A DNA stretch of 64,000 nucleotides from Mortierella alpina (GCA_029449245.1 JANATF010000006.1:1612001-1676000); one strand, 5' to 3'. Shown: positions 33,239-43,990, counted from the stretch's first letter. Notes: generated by a model not told the origin, from the letters alone. A program made the numbers and translations.

Positions 33239-33643
33239 GTTGAGAAGGGAAGATTTGGTGTGGATGAAGAGTCTGAGCGATGAAGAACTGTAACAAAGAG
33301 GGTCATTCTGAGGTATTTACATTTTATATGTAGCAGACGCCATTCATCATGAACCGTGCCCAGGGCACTTAAAACTTCAAGTGCAAAGTTGGGTAACAAT
33401 GGCTTTTCTTGACGTATAAAGACGGGTCGAAAGTAGCCTTCTCAACCAAATCAATAAAGCAAAGGATAGTACATTATCGCATGACGCCGCCTTTCTCTGG
33501 CTTGCATGAATGAAAGGATAAACACGTAAACACGCGCGGTTGCTGATCCGGAATATTTATTTGCCAATCTTGGCAATCAAAGGCACGGTGCTTTCAGCAG
33601 TCTACGAGGTGTACTGCAAATATATCTCGGAGCAGAGAAATCG

Positions 33644-33890
33644 TCACTTGGGAACAAGTCTTAAAGCCTTTTCCAATGGCTCATGGCCCACTTTGTAATT
33701 CACCATCCCCGTAACCTCAGTGTCTACTACCACCACCGGTGTACCGCCCTGAATAATTTTGAGGCGCTTTCTCACGCTCCATTTTGAAAGCACGTCTTCA
33801 GGGGCTACGCTCCGGCGAACAGTAGATCCTTGTTTTGAAAGTGACCTGTTGTTGCCCATGATAGTACAGGGAAAGAAAGATGTGTCCACA
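33644..33890 (-). pseudogene. C-terminal fragment of an E-type F-box/LRR gene (with B)
   Basis: An 81-codon frame ending at 33644 reads VRRSVAPEDVLSKWSVRKRLKIIQGG and on to LEKALRLVPK. It aligns loosely with the last ~70 residues of copy E (LRLEDGLGNLRAWKRLKRIHVLND). The nucleotide stretch 33720-34020 also resembles the flanks downstream of copies C and D (GGATCTAAAA...GTTGGTGG..TAAGCGC-like blocks). A short independent gene cannot be excluded, but position and likeness make a fragment more likely. Confidence 0.45.
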
Positions 33891-34084
33891 CGGAAAGTGC
33901 AAACATGTTGGGAGGAGAGACAAACGAGACGAAAACGGATCTAAAAACTGGTTAGAGTTGGTGGACTGAGCGCACCCCGTGAGCAGAGAGTTGTTGTTTT
34001 TCTGTATTGTTTGGATGTATTCTCTATGCTATGAAGTGTGTTCTGCTTTTTTGTAATTAAACCAAATATTCCACTTTGCAATTC

Positions 34085-35492
34085 CTAGACGATGCGCGAC
34101 CGCGGTCTTTCGCCACTTCGCTGATGTACCATTGAGAAGCCGGAGTATGCACAATGATACCTGTCGAGCTTTGGCCAATGAATTTCCATCCACTTGAACT
34201 CCTCCATTCTAGGTGTTTGGGTAAAGTCATCCAAGGTGCTGAGAAACGACATATTCTTCAAAGTACTCAGTCTCCCAAGACCCTGAGCCAGGCGCAGTCG
34301 CAACCCAAAAGCCCCAGGATTCTCATTACAAGGCTCGTGCATGATCAGTTGCTCTAATCGCGTTAAGCCAGCCAGTCTCTGATACACCTCATCTTGCAGG
34401 TGCGCCTCGTGACTCTCTAACGCGAAACTCAGGCAGAAGATTTTGAGCGACCGTGCGCACATCCAGTGTCTCTGCTTGTCCCTGGTCACGTCAAGTGCTG
34501 AAATCTTTCTTGCTATCAAGGTGTGGAGTAAAGGACAGTTGAGTAGGACAATCTCGACTGTGGAGCTGGTCGTGAAGGGACTATGGGACTCAAATCGAGT
34601 CAGATTGGCGGCGAGGTTATTCATGGCGCTAAGCGACAGAACTCCAATTTGCTTGCCGGTGCTGATGCTCAACGATCTGATGCTCGGCATATTGTTCATG
34701 GCCAAAGCGATTCCGTAATCGTCCATCTCACCAACGATATGGAGCTCCTCGACTTCTCGGACCCTCTCGGGATAATAGTACTGGCGAAGCTCAATAAATT
34801 CGCTCTTGAACAAATGTCGTTCATTGCCCTTGGGAATAACCCAGTTAAAGGCCACAAGACTGGGACAGGACAAGAGCAGTCGGTATTGGTCTTCCGTGGG
34901 AAAACCGCCGTTGTTATAATGAAGATAGAGCTTCTTGAGACGAGGGCAAATCATACCCGTCATATTCTCGCGCACAGCACACATGTCCAAAACATGGACA
35001 TCTATCAGCGACAGTACTTCGAGTATTGGGAAGATCTTCCACAGCAGCAAAGCGCCTTCTCGGTCAAGGTATGTATCGGTAAGCACTAGGGACCGGAGGC
35101 ATGGGAAAAAGGAAACCGGTCTAGGAACCAATTGATCTTGTGCGGTTGAATACTCTCCAGTCCCAGATGCTGCGAATAACTAAGGTTGCAAAGTTTTGCG
35201 GAGGTGCGAGCCCTTGAACGTCCACTCCGACTAGAGTCTCGGATGGGTCGGCGATGGTGAGAGACTGAATGATCATGGACATGCCTTTAGTGCATACGAG
35301 AGCCTCATCGACTGTGAGATTTACGATCAAATCTTTGCGTCGCTGAAAAGCGTCCACTGGTGAGTTTTCTTGGGAAGGGTCGGCGGGAATCTTATAGTGC
35401 CATTCGCTGATTATACGAACGCCTTTCTTGGGAAATATTTTCAAGGTCCTGGTGATGAGTTCCACCGTCTCAGGAAAGAGCTTTCTGTCCAT
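34085..35492 (-). pseudogene. F-box/LRR-type gene copy B, frameshifted
   Basis: Closest relative is copy D. The N-terminal part starts at the ATG at 35492 (MDRKLFPETVELITRTLKIF) and follows D to about 35180. There the frame must shift twice within about 80 bp to continue (QHLGLESIQPHKINWFLDR, then FFPCLRSLVLTDTYLDREG) to the end at 34085. Between these points no donor and acceptor pair would repair the frame. Either two real indels or sequencing errors explain it. Downstream the repeats are intact and share blocks with D: IGEMDDYGIALAMNNMPSIRSLSI and LTRLEQLIMHEPCNENPG. Confidence 0.75.
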
Positions 35493-37224
35493 GTTGAAAA
35501 GAAGAGGTTTGGCAGTGAAGAATATGGTCTTGTTGAGAGTTGTGATGATGGAAAGAGGGTAATAGCTGGATAAAGACAATATGACGGACAGATCAAGGTC
35601 GAGCTGGCCTCGGAGGAGCGCCATAGTGGTCAAAGTGTTTGGCCATATCTGGGGGAGGGTGGACACTTCAAGAATAATGTGGACAACCACCATTTCGCCG
35701 TTGTTGATTCACACACATTGTCCAAACAGCGTAACCGTTGGGTGAATGGTTGCTCCTACATCGGAACGGCTGAAACTGACCAAAAAAAAAACAAATTGGT
35801 CGCGATAGCATGTATGTACGCCACACTTTTTTTCCAGAGCTGGCGAAACCCCATACCATCCTTCATTCTAGTGGATTCTGGGACTTTTTTGCATGCATGG
35901 ACAAAATCACTGAATCAGTCGGACTAACAGCCCTTGGAAAGAGAGTTGAATTCACTGTTCTGAGATGTTGGGTGGATGAAAGGGATGGAGAGCAAAAAGT
36001 AATGTATCCAGTATGTAAAAATGGCCTGACAGGCAGATACATGCACATAAATATACCCTCACAAGTTCTGACTTTAAATGCTGCAAAACGGAGGGCGAAC
36101 TCCATTTTCGTTTTTATGCACCATCGGCCGAGGTTTCTCCTCGGAACAATATGTAAAATATAATTGAAGATGGTTCTCTATTTGCACATAGTTACGCGTC
36201 TCGCTCGAAAGAAGTGAACTTGGTCATGATCGTGTCAAACAACACGCTTTCCTTATGAACAATCATCCCTAAAGACAGGTGTGCAAGCATACACGTCTGT
36301 TCACCTCTTAGCAATCACTTCGGAAAACGATCGCTGGTAACACTCTCAGGATCCATGCTGCCAATGAATGCGACTTTGACTACAGGAATGGCAACCATGA
36401 TGCATGCTTATCCTTATTTCTGCTCGGAAGAACAAACATCCTTATCTCTCTGTCTGCACGACGTGAGAATGCGGGCCATCAATTTGCATGTATACCAACG
36501 AAGCAGAGTCAAATTGCCGTTTGGATAGTTGAGTCGGAGACCATTGTCGATCGATGGCAAGAAGTCACTTTGTCTTGAACGTGGGAAAAAAATAACAAGG
36601 TCGTTGACTTTTGACCACGCACAAACCATTCTTGCTTAGTACGCGTTCAATATTCGTTCCCAGCCAACGGACGATCAAGATGGCGCGAACGATAGGACAT
36701 ATCAAGTAAGCAAGTAGGGTGTCATAGCTTCGACTTTTTGCAAACGTGCAAGGATCCGTTGATAATCTACGAACACAAGCAAACTAGATGAACAGTGCGC
36801 CAATTTACTTTTTGTCATACAAACAGTGCACAAGATAACACGGCCACAAACGATTATTGTCAGCAATTGTCAGATCAAGCTGTGCGCGTAAACCATTGTC
36901 ATTTGCACTTTTGAGTGATGCAGTAATGGTACGAGCGTCATTCGATCACGGATAAATGAACAATTCAACACGTATGGCAACGTTTTTGTCATACGCGCTC
37001 CTCTGGAGACTTGTACGGTCAGCCGTCAGATGAATCGATCATCGACTGCTTGTGTCAATTGTATCTTATTCCGCTACATCGAAAACTGCTGAACAACAGG
37101 TACTTTTCTCTGATGTTTGAATCTTGACAATTTGTATTATGTAGTATATGGTATGTTGTTAACTACGGACTTGTAAATGGAAAGAAGTGGGTGGGATGGT
37201 GCAAATGGGCCAACATTGGTACAT
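35493..37224. other. Intergenic stretch, no supported gene
   Basis: A+T-richer than the genes beside it. Short open frames exist at 35810-36163 (plus) and 36414-36629 (minus) but neither resembles a known family. Nothing else is seen. Confidence 0.4.
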
Positions 37225-37724
37225 TTACCAGTAGTTGACGCAGTCATAGTACTCCCAACGGATGATATCAGCGGTAGGGTGGTACTCGGCGCTCTTCTTG
37301 GTGTAGGTCTTCTTGAAGTTGTTGTAGGTCAAGGTAACCTTCTCACCGGCACCAGGGTTCTGGACGGTGAACTTCTTGTCGAGGGACTGGTGAGTGAAGG
37401 TCTCGGTCTGAGGGAACTCGGCAGTGTATCCCTCATAGATGTCCTTGAGGTGCAATCCGAAGCTGTGGACGACGGGGTTTCTCTTGAAGAAGATGTAACG
37501 GTGGAGGGTGGAAGGGGCGCACTTGAGGGCACGCTTCTCGACATCACCATCACTATGGTATTATAAAAATGAGGCACTGGTTAGCAAATGTAGTCAGGAT
37601 TGCATGATTCCATAATCGTGGAGTGCACAAGCGCCAGGCGGATATCTTACACAGCGGTCTGGTTGGTGGGGAGAGCGGAGGCGACAGCGGCGACAAGGCC
37701 GAGCAAGACAATGTTGATCTTCAT
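37225..37724 (-). CDS. Small secreted protein with Kex2-like site
   Basis: Two exons, 37651-37724 and 37225-37552, giving 133 residues. The N-terminus MKINIVLLGLVAAVASALP is a clear signal peptide with cleavage expected after SA-L. A dibasic EKR site (about residue 31) resembles a Kex2 processing site, leaving a mature peptide of about 100 residues with the sequence start ALKCAPSTLHRYIFFK. Two Cys residues remain (one near the mature N-terminus and one in the C-terminal YYDCVNYW), which could form a single disulfide. No family is recognised. A TATAAAAGG box lies 73-81 bp upstream of the ATG, which suggests strong, regulated expression. A cell-wall, effector or antimicrobial role is possible but unproven. 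Confidence 0.82.
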
Positions 37725-37796
37725 GGTAAATGTGGTGGAAGATTGATGAGTGAGGAGTGGTGTGAAGAAGAGATGGAAATGTATGAAACAATGAGT

Positions 37797-37805
37797 CCTT
37801 TTATA
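37797..37805 (-). promoter_or_regulatory. TATA box of the small secreted protein gene
   Basis: On the minus strand the sequence reads TATAAAAGG, 73 bp from the ATG at 37724. The perfect consensus and spacing support a focused core promoter. Confidence 0.7.
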
Positions 37806-38840
37806 CTCGTTTGAACATGAAAATGGGTCAACTCTTCCTCCACCCCTTCAACAACGGTGGGGAGAATGAACAAGAGTGCGATGGCATGAGTTGCCAGGAC
37901 AGCAGCTTCCGAATGTCGCACAGAGGGCGAATGCATTGATAGATAGCAATTGCAGCCATGGCGGCGGCAACATCGGTACTTGAATAAAAGGTTCGAACAT
38001 GACAGCCCTCATCGACAAAGGAATGATGACACGACAATGGGCTCTCATTGTCGCTCTCATTGGCACCCTCTTGAAGGGGTTTCTTTGCAGTGGTAGAAAA
38101 AAAAATCGTAAAGACGAAAATGAGCTCCTTAAACTTGGAAGCTACAACAAAGCAACATACTCAAATAACAAAAGCACGCAAAGTATGAATGTGCATTTAC
38201 TCCTTGACAGATTTCATATCTAATCTGTCAATGAACAGATTTATGGTGCTTTGTAGAGTGGGTTATTCAAGATTTTGTATAAACGCGCCCAACAAAATAA
38301 AAGGAAATCGTTTGGCTGTTGATATCAGTGGTGAAAACGATCCGTTCCTGCACACATGATAACACCAACACAAATCAATGGTGGTTCTGTGTTGATGCAT
38401 GCTGCCAATCTTCTTTGTGCATCAGTTGCAAAAGTGAACTTGAAGTATGGGATTGATTCGTTGTGTTTGCAGCACCTTCCGTTTATTTTACAAACCAATT
38501 GGGTCTGAAACGTTTGCATTGAACAGTAGTCTAACACGCTGTGGCAAGGTTCAGCCCTGAAAACTCTCGCTTGCTGGGAAGTTAACTCTTAAGAAGTGAG
38601 CGTATTATTTTACCGAGGAGAAAACGACTTCTTTACTTTTGTTTGTTACACGGCAAGGACAAGGGCGAGACATTATTGGTTGTCAATTGAGTTGTTGCTG
38701 TTGTTGTGCCTTTTTTTGTATCCTTATGTTGGTTGGGTGGGACACCATCAATTGGAAACAAAAAAAAAAAAAAAATGGGCTCCGTCGCATGATCACGCTC
38801 TGCCTTATATAGAATTATCGCCATCATACATCAGACCATG
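37806..38840. other. Intergenic stretch upstream of the secreted protein gene
   Basis: No gene is supported. It should include the regulatory sequence of the secreted protein gene. A run of 15 A lies at 38761-38775. Confidence 0.4.
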
Positions 38841-39070
38841 GCGAAGCAAATTTGACGCGTATTAAAGAAATCGGTACAAGATATGGTCGTCGGTTCTTAG
38901 ATGTGGATCTCGAAGCCGTCTTAATGATCCACACGACTTCAGCCTGTACTTCTACCGACAGTGTGCCGTTCAATGGGTTGGTACTCTTGAGGTCACCGCT
39001 CGCAGAGTCTCTCTAGCCCTTGCTCAAAGGCTACATTCCGCCGAACACAAATACTTGTGTTTAGAGCGTA
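38841..39070 (-). pseudogene. C-terminal fragment of an E-type F-box/LRR gene (with C)
   Basis: On the minus strand the frame reads VRRNVAFEQGLERL, and after a shift NGTLSVEVQAEVVWIIKTA and a segment encoding the shared TTGACGCGT-containing end. The same order is found next to copy D (44240-44500) and, intact, at the C-terminus of copy E (LRLEDGLGNL..., SADLFETRQIRF). A frameshift and stops make it non-functional. Confidence 0.7.
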
Positions 39071-39930
39071 GCATGTCGCGGTGGCTATGTGTCCAAGAGA
39101 AACCGATGGCGTAGGGATTAGTGGAAGAGAAGGATGGCGGTTAATGGAAATGAAAACGAGAACGCACATGGATCTAAAATGATGGCGTTGGTGGTCTAAG
39201 CGCATATAGGGCGTGAGTTCTGGTACAGCATGTTTTTTTATTCGATATATCTGGGAGTGCCTATGAAATTGTGGTTCTTCTCCTGTTCTTGTTGTTCACT
39301 CTTTGTTGCTCATGTTCGATTGCATGGCCGCGCTCTTCTCCTACCTCTACCAAGATTTTGTAGTGGGCCTGGAGATTACATAACGTGCCTGCATCCTCGG
39401 CCAGTGCTTTGTGATCCACAAAGACTCCTCAATTCTGAATTAAGAAACATCAGGTTCTTCAAAGCGCTCAGTCTTTCAAGACCCTGGCCGGTACGCAATC
39501 GTAGCCCAAACGTCCCAGACTTTCTATCACAGGATTCTCGCATGATCAGTTGCTCTAATTGCGTAAATTGAGCCAACACTTTGCAAATCTCGTCCTGCAA
39601 GTGAGCCTCGTGGCTTTCAAAGACGAAGCTCAGGCACAGGACTTTGAGCGAGGGTGCACAGATCCATTGTCTATGCTTGTCCTTGGTCATATCATACGCT
39701 GATATGGTTCGTGCGATCAGGGTGTGGAGCATAGGGCAGGTGGATAGGACAAGCTCGATCGCGAGGTTGTTCATATGGTGGCTGTGGGTCTCGAATCGAG
39801 TCAGATTGGCAGTGATGGTACACATGGCACCAAGCGACAATAATCCGACTTGATTTTCAGCGGAGATGCTCAACGATCGGACGTCTGGCACAGCGTTTAC
39901 GGCCAACGCGATCCCGTAATCGTCCATCTC
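38841..39930 (-). repeat. Segmental duplication: 38841-39930 corresponds to 44240-45420
   Basis: The E-type fragment, the spacer and the 3' part of the D-type gene occur in the same order in both places. In the spacer, GGAAATGAAAACGAGAACGC and the sequence running on through ATGATGGCGTTGGTGG (39147-39195 versus 44600-44650) is essentially identical. Copies B and its flank (33720-34300) belong to the same series but are more diverged. Confidence 0.85.
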
Positions 39931-39972
39931 ACCGACAATATGGAGCTCCTTGATTTCCCGGGTGCACTCTAA
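39376..39972 (-). pseudogene. F-box/LRR-type gene copy C, 5' truncated
   Basis: Only the C-terminal third of a D-type gene is present, from REIKELHIVGEMDDYGIALA to LERLSALKNLMFLN, after which a deletion shifts the frame (the family sequence LWITKHWPR is still readable in another frame just downstream). The 5' break lies near 39972, where similarity to copy D stops and about 110 bp later the FAD oxidoreductase stop begins. Loss of the F-box and half of the repeats makes it non-functional. Confidence 0.8.
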
Positions 39973-40079
39973 AGCCGGGCACCTACTTCAGAGACCGATC
40001 GCAATTCAACTAGCCAACAGCAACTCTGGGTTTGGCAGGAAAAAAAAAAAGATAGAAAGGAGACTTTACTAAGGTCGGA

Positions 40080-41948
40080 CTACTTTGCAAATTCTACAGC
40101 CTTCTTCATCGTCTCCTCCTCCTGTTGGGCGCGACGGGCTCTCAATCTGGCGGCCATATCGACATCATCAGACACTGCGCCCAAAAACGCAGCCTGTTCT
40201 CTCACTTGAGGGTCGGCCGTCATTGTCGCTGAGCGTATTGCCATGCGTGTTGTCTCCACAGCCGCTTTCGGTCCAGCGAGCGAGGCTTTCAGCATATCTG
40301 CCACGAGGTTACTTGCATCCCTGCTGATGCCTCGATCGATTGGAGGTGCACCGACGCAGAATCCATTGGGAGTAAAGACACCATGCGGATCAACCTCATT
40401 CTTGATGCGGCACAGTCGCTCGTACTTATCCTCGACGTCTGCAGGGCTACGGTCGTAGTAATACTCATGAACTGCATCCAGGTTCAAGTCGTGAGATCCC
40501 CACAGGACGCGCCGATCTTGATTAGAGAAACATCCGTTCTCGCCCACGGCTTCATCATTTCCTCGTTGCCATTCCTCCGCCGTCTCCTTCGCCGCCCCGT
40601 ATCCATAATGAAAGCAATCCAAGACGCAGCAAATTGTCGAATCTCTCCAGCTGAATGCCGTTGACTGATCCCTGCCGTTCAAAAAATATCGCGACTCGTT
40701 CCCGCCAAAGTTCTGGATCTGTACTGACAGCCTGCAGCCGTCGAACGGATTTCGCTGGATCATATGAATACGATCACACACCCAGTCGGTCCATCCCTTC
40801 TCCACGAGTGTTCTCGAGTTGGTCATGTAAACACGCTTGACATAGGGCGTCTCGAACTCGCGCACGTTCTCAAAGATCCAGTCGCTGGTCAACTTTGAGA
40901 GCGGCGTGGATACATCATCGTTGACCTGGATCCCGACAAATGGAATCTCTTGATCCACGCCTCCGGCTTTCTTGATCTCATCGAAGAAGGCGCTATTGTA
41001 AGTCTGCGTAGGACCTCCCAAGTTCGCCCATTGCGCGTAAACAAGGATCAGTGGTGGCCAAAAGAACTGTCCATCTTGGCCGTACAAGTCTGCGTGGGCA
41101 ACGTCCATGAGCCAGTCCCGTGTGTATGTAGGAATGATCCTGCTGTTGGCGCTAATCATCGTAATACAGTAGTCGTAATCGGCAGCAAAGTTTTCGTCGT
41201 TGGCCATTCTAACCATCACGTCCAGCAAGCGCTTTAGGCGATCGCGATCGTACAGATAAAGGATCTTGACGCCACGAGAGTTCGGATGATCTTTATCCTT
41301 GTTGGCCTTCAAAGTGACATGGGTAAGCACGCCAAAGTTTCCGGGACTTCCACCCAAGATAGCGAAAAACAGATCCTTGTCAGCATCGACGCCACGTCGA
41401 ACCTCTCTCACTTCGCTTTCCGCTGTGATGATCCTCAGTTTTAGGACGTGGTCCGCAAGAAGGCCGAAGCTGCGTCCCAGCTGACCATAGCCTCCGGTTT
41501 GTACGTGTCCGCCGAGATGCACATGGCTGCACTGACCGTGTGGCACAAAGCGGCGTTGGTCATGCAATTTGGAGTTGAATGCTTTCAAGGAGTGGCTAAT
41601 GCCCACGGTCACCTCAGTGCAGTCGGCATTTTCCCATTTGAAGTCGGTGTAGGTGTGGGATAGAGAAAGCTGAATATTGTCGCCGAACGTCGAAGATGCA
41701 CCACTGTACTGGTGCCCTCCAGTGCGTACCGCCACAGCGATTCTCTTTGCCTGTGCATACTTGATGGCTTTCTTCACATCGTCGTCGCCTTTGGGGTAGA
41801 TGATGTACTTTGGTTGTATGATGCCTTTGCTGTTGTAAGTGCTTGATGCGTACTGGTAGCAATGCTCCGCGTATCCACTTTCGCCGCGCTTGAACACCTC
41901 GCCCTCAAAGTCGGGGAAAGGGAGGAAATCTCTATCTGCGCTGGTCAT
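40080..41948 (-). CDS. Berberine-bridge-enzyme-type FAD-linked oxidoreductase
   Basis: Intronless, 622 residues. The PCMH-type FAD-binding domain spans about residues 45-235: YIIYPKGDDDVKKAI, RTGGHQYSG with His79 in the position of the 8-alpha-histidyl FAD link, and HGQCSHVHLGGHVQTGGYG with Cys140 in the position of the 6-S-cysteinyl link, so bicovalent FAD attachment is plausible. AILGGSPGNFGVLT follows. A C-terminal BBE motif reads YERLCRIKNEVDPHGVFTPNGFC (about 525-547). The family oxidises alcohols, sugars or alkaloid-like substrates with oxygen. No N-terminal signal peptide is seen, unlike most secreted family members. The C-terminal ~70 residues past the BBE motif are an Ala/Arg/Glu-rich helix not typical for the family. 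It diverges from the patatin gene (781 bp apart). Absence of introns in this intron-rich neighbourhood could reflect horizontal transfer or retroposition; substrate unknown. Confidence 0.88.
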   Translation of the reverse strand: MTSADRDFLPFPDFEGEVFKRGESGYAEHCYQYASSTYNSKGIIQPKYIIYPKGDDDVKKAIKYAQAKRIAVAVRTGGHQYSGASSTFGDNIQLSLSHTYTDFKWENADCTEVTVGISHSLKAFNSKLHDQRRFVPHGQCSHVHLGGHVQTGGYGQLGRSFGLLADHVLKLRIITAESEVREVRRGVDADKDLFFAILGGSPGNFGVLTHVTLKANKDKDHPNSRGVKILYLYDRDRLKRLLDVMVRMANDENFAADYDYCITMISANSRIIPTYTRDWLMDVAHADLYGQDGQFFWPPLILVYAQWANLGGPTQTYNSAFFDEIKKAGGVDQEIPFVGIQVNDDVSTPLSKLTSDWIFENVREFETPYVKRVYMTNSRTLVEKGWTDWVCDRIHMIQRNPFDGCRLSVQIQNFGGNESRYFLNGRDQSTAFSWRDSTICCVLDCFHYGYGAAKETAEEWQRGNDEAVGENGCFSNQDRRVLWGSHDLNLDAVHEYYYDRSPADVEDKYERLCRIKNEVDPHGVFTPNGFCVGAPPIDRGISRDASNLVADMLKASLAGPKAAVETTRMAIRSATMTADPQVREQAAFLGAVSDDVDMAARLRARRAQQEEETMKKAVEFAK

Positions 41949-42729
41949 TGAGCGATGTTCGGATGCTGTGTGTGCGTGTGTTTTTTGTTGTGTTAAATGA
42001 GATATGACCTGTTACCGTAGTTGCTTTTGGTGTTTTCTGGCAGAATGCCGCACGAACCGCTCTTAAATAGTTGAGTGCTGCGACCCCCCATTACCTGTGA
42101 TTTTTTCTGAAACATTGCCGTGAGAATAATGCTTCGCTACATCGAATTATAGGGTGCTAGACTGGCGTCTCTGTGCTCGCCCGTTTCTTAAGCGGGAAGA
42201 ACAGTGTTGTGTGTTGTGTACGATCTTTTTGCCTGTACCCAGAGTCTAGAGCGATCTCGACCAAAGCTAACTCCTCGACTGGTGCATTCTGATGCTATGG
42301 AGCCTGGAACCTCCCAAAAACACCTCCCAAAAACACCTCCAACCAGACTTGCAAGCCAAACGAAGGAAAAGACTAGCACAGTCTCAAATAAAGGGCAGCT
42401 ATGGGGAATGAAGAGACGTGGCGTGGCTATGTGGTCTGTGCACGGGGTGTCTTACTTTGCAGCTTCCCACAGTCGTGGCTGTGTGGTCTGGGCACGGGCT
42501 GTCTCATGTTTGCAGCTTCCCACAGTCGTGGCTGTGTGGTCTGGGCACAGGCTGTCTCATGTTCGCAGCTTCCTTGTGATTTTTCCAGCATAAAAATAGT
42601 CCCCACGCCTTGTCTTGTACCCTTTGCTTCTCAGTCTTCAATCTCAAATATATCTACTCTTTTTTCACTCTCAATCCTTTGTCCATCACTTGTCCTACCC
42701 ATCGAATCTGCTTGTCCGTCCTTGACACC
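41949..42729. promoter_or_regulatory. Divergent upstream region of the oxidoreductase and patatin genes
   Basis: Non-coding. On the patatin side it carries short direct repeats of ACACCTCCCAAAA (42310-42335) and a 53-bp tandem repeat (42423-42573); a pyrimidine-rich leader precedes the ATG at 42730. It must hold both promoters. Confidence 0.5.
42423..42573 (+). repeat. 53-bp tandem repeat, 2.9 copies
   Basis: Units start at 42423, 42475 and 42528 with GTGGCTRTGTGGTCTG and contain GCAGCTTCCCACAGTC. The last copy is incomplete. Copies 2 and 3 differ at only two or three positions, so the expansion looks recent. Confidence 0.9.
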
Positions 42730-43990
42730 ATGGCAACTAGAATGAGAAACCCCTTTGTTCACCCCAATGGTGCCAGACTGCTTTGCCTTGATGGCGGTGG
42801 CGTGCGAGGCATCGCCTCACTCATCGTCCTGGACGCAATCATGAAGCGCGCCCAGACACGGATGGGGCTGAGCAAGACGCCCCTCCCCTCTGACTACTTC
42901 GAGCTGGCTGCCGGCACCAGCGCGGGTGGCATAAACGCCATCATGCTTTTCCGGCTCTGCATGACAGCCGAGCAAGCGACAGAGCAATACAGGATCATCT
43001 CGAATGAGATGTTTCGAGTAACGGTCTGTGGGTGGCGTGTACCCACCTGGATGGAAGGTATTGTCAGCACCATCAGGCTGGTCTTCCTGAACACTCGCTT
43101 CAACTCGTCCAGATTGGAAAAGGCCATCGACAGTGTGGTGGAAGAGCATGGGCTTGATCTCACTGACAAGGCCACCAAGGGAGAGGCACTGCTCTACCAC
43201 CGAGACGCTAAAAAAATGTAATTCTGGCTTCTTGCTCTTATTCACTAGTCAGGTCAATTGGAGCATCCTAAGCTCAGAGACCTTGTATACAGTACTTGGA
43301 ACTAAACAGGTTGTTATTAGGTTTGTATGCACAACCGTTCAAAACAGGATGGAAACGGCCCTCCTCCGGTCCTACAGCAAAAGCACCGTCTTCCCTTTGA
43401 CTGATCTCAATTCAATTCTGAAGAAGAACCAAAACACAATCACCATCAGCCTGGCCGTGAAGGCCACATCGGCGGCACCGACATATTTCCCCCAGGTGTT
43501 CTGGAATCCTGAGGGGTGCCAGGAGGGTCTGATCTTCTGGGACGGTGGGCTTCTGAACAACAACCCTATTGACCGGCTCTGGTGTGAGCGCTACGACGTG
43601 GTTGCAGCTAATGCGTCTGAGCCGCCCATATCCTGTGTCATCAGCCTCGGCACTGGCCACAAAATGCCTGGTAGCCCAACCAGCTTGTGGTTCAAACTGA
43701 TTGGCATCGCCTCTTCAGTGATGGCCTTTGCTACTACCACCAATGCTAGGCATAAGAACTTTGAGAGCCACATGTTAGACCTGAATGGGCGACCGGGGTA
43801 TAGGAACACCAAGTATATTCGCTTCGACCCACTATTGGAGCATGACATTGGTCTGACTGATTATCGCAGGATCGAGGAGCTGGTGCGTTTGACCAACGAG
43901 TACCTCCAAAGAGAAGACGTGAGAAAGAAACTTGAGGATGCTGTAGATGCGATCTGTCCCCCTTTAAGAGATTCCCTACTCAGCCCTTAA
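42730..43990 (+). CDS. Patatin-like phospholipase
   Basis: Two exons, 42730-43217 and 43321-43990, giving 385 residues; the splice AT|GTAATT...TATTAG|G restores KKMFVCTTVQNRM, which fits the family's CKxFVxxT segment. The glycine-rich oxyanion loop LDGGGVRGIASL lies at about 18-29, the nucleophile elbow GTSAGG with catalytic Ser at about residue 63 and the catalytic Asp in FWDGGLLNNNP at about 263. The family hydrolyses acyl esters of phospholipids or galactolipids through a Ser-Asp dyad. No signal peptide or transmembrane segment is seen, so it is probably cytosolic. In fungi patatin domains are often the effector part of NLR-type immune and incompatibility proteins, but here the domain stands alone. 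It is flanked by members of the F-box/LRR family on the opposite strand. Confidence 0.92.

Noticed and set aside
34583-35089. Plus-strand frames opposite the F-box/LRR copies (also at 32525-32848 and 45260-45685)
   Set aside because: Antisense shadows of the LRR-coding sequence; they lack initiation context and repeat at equivalent positions in each paralogue.
38325-38865. Short frames between the secreted protein gene and copy C
   Set aside because: No family likeness on either strand; one runs through a 15-A tract.
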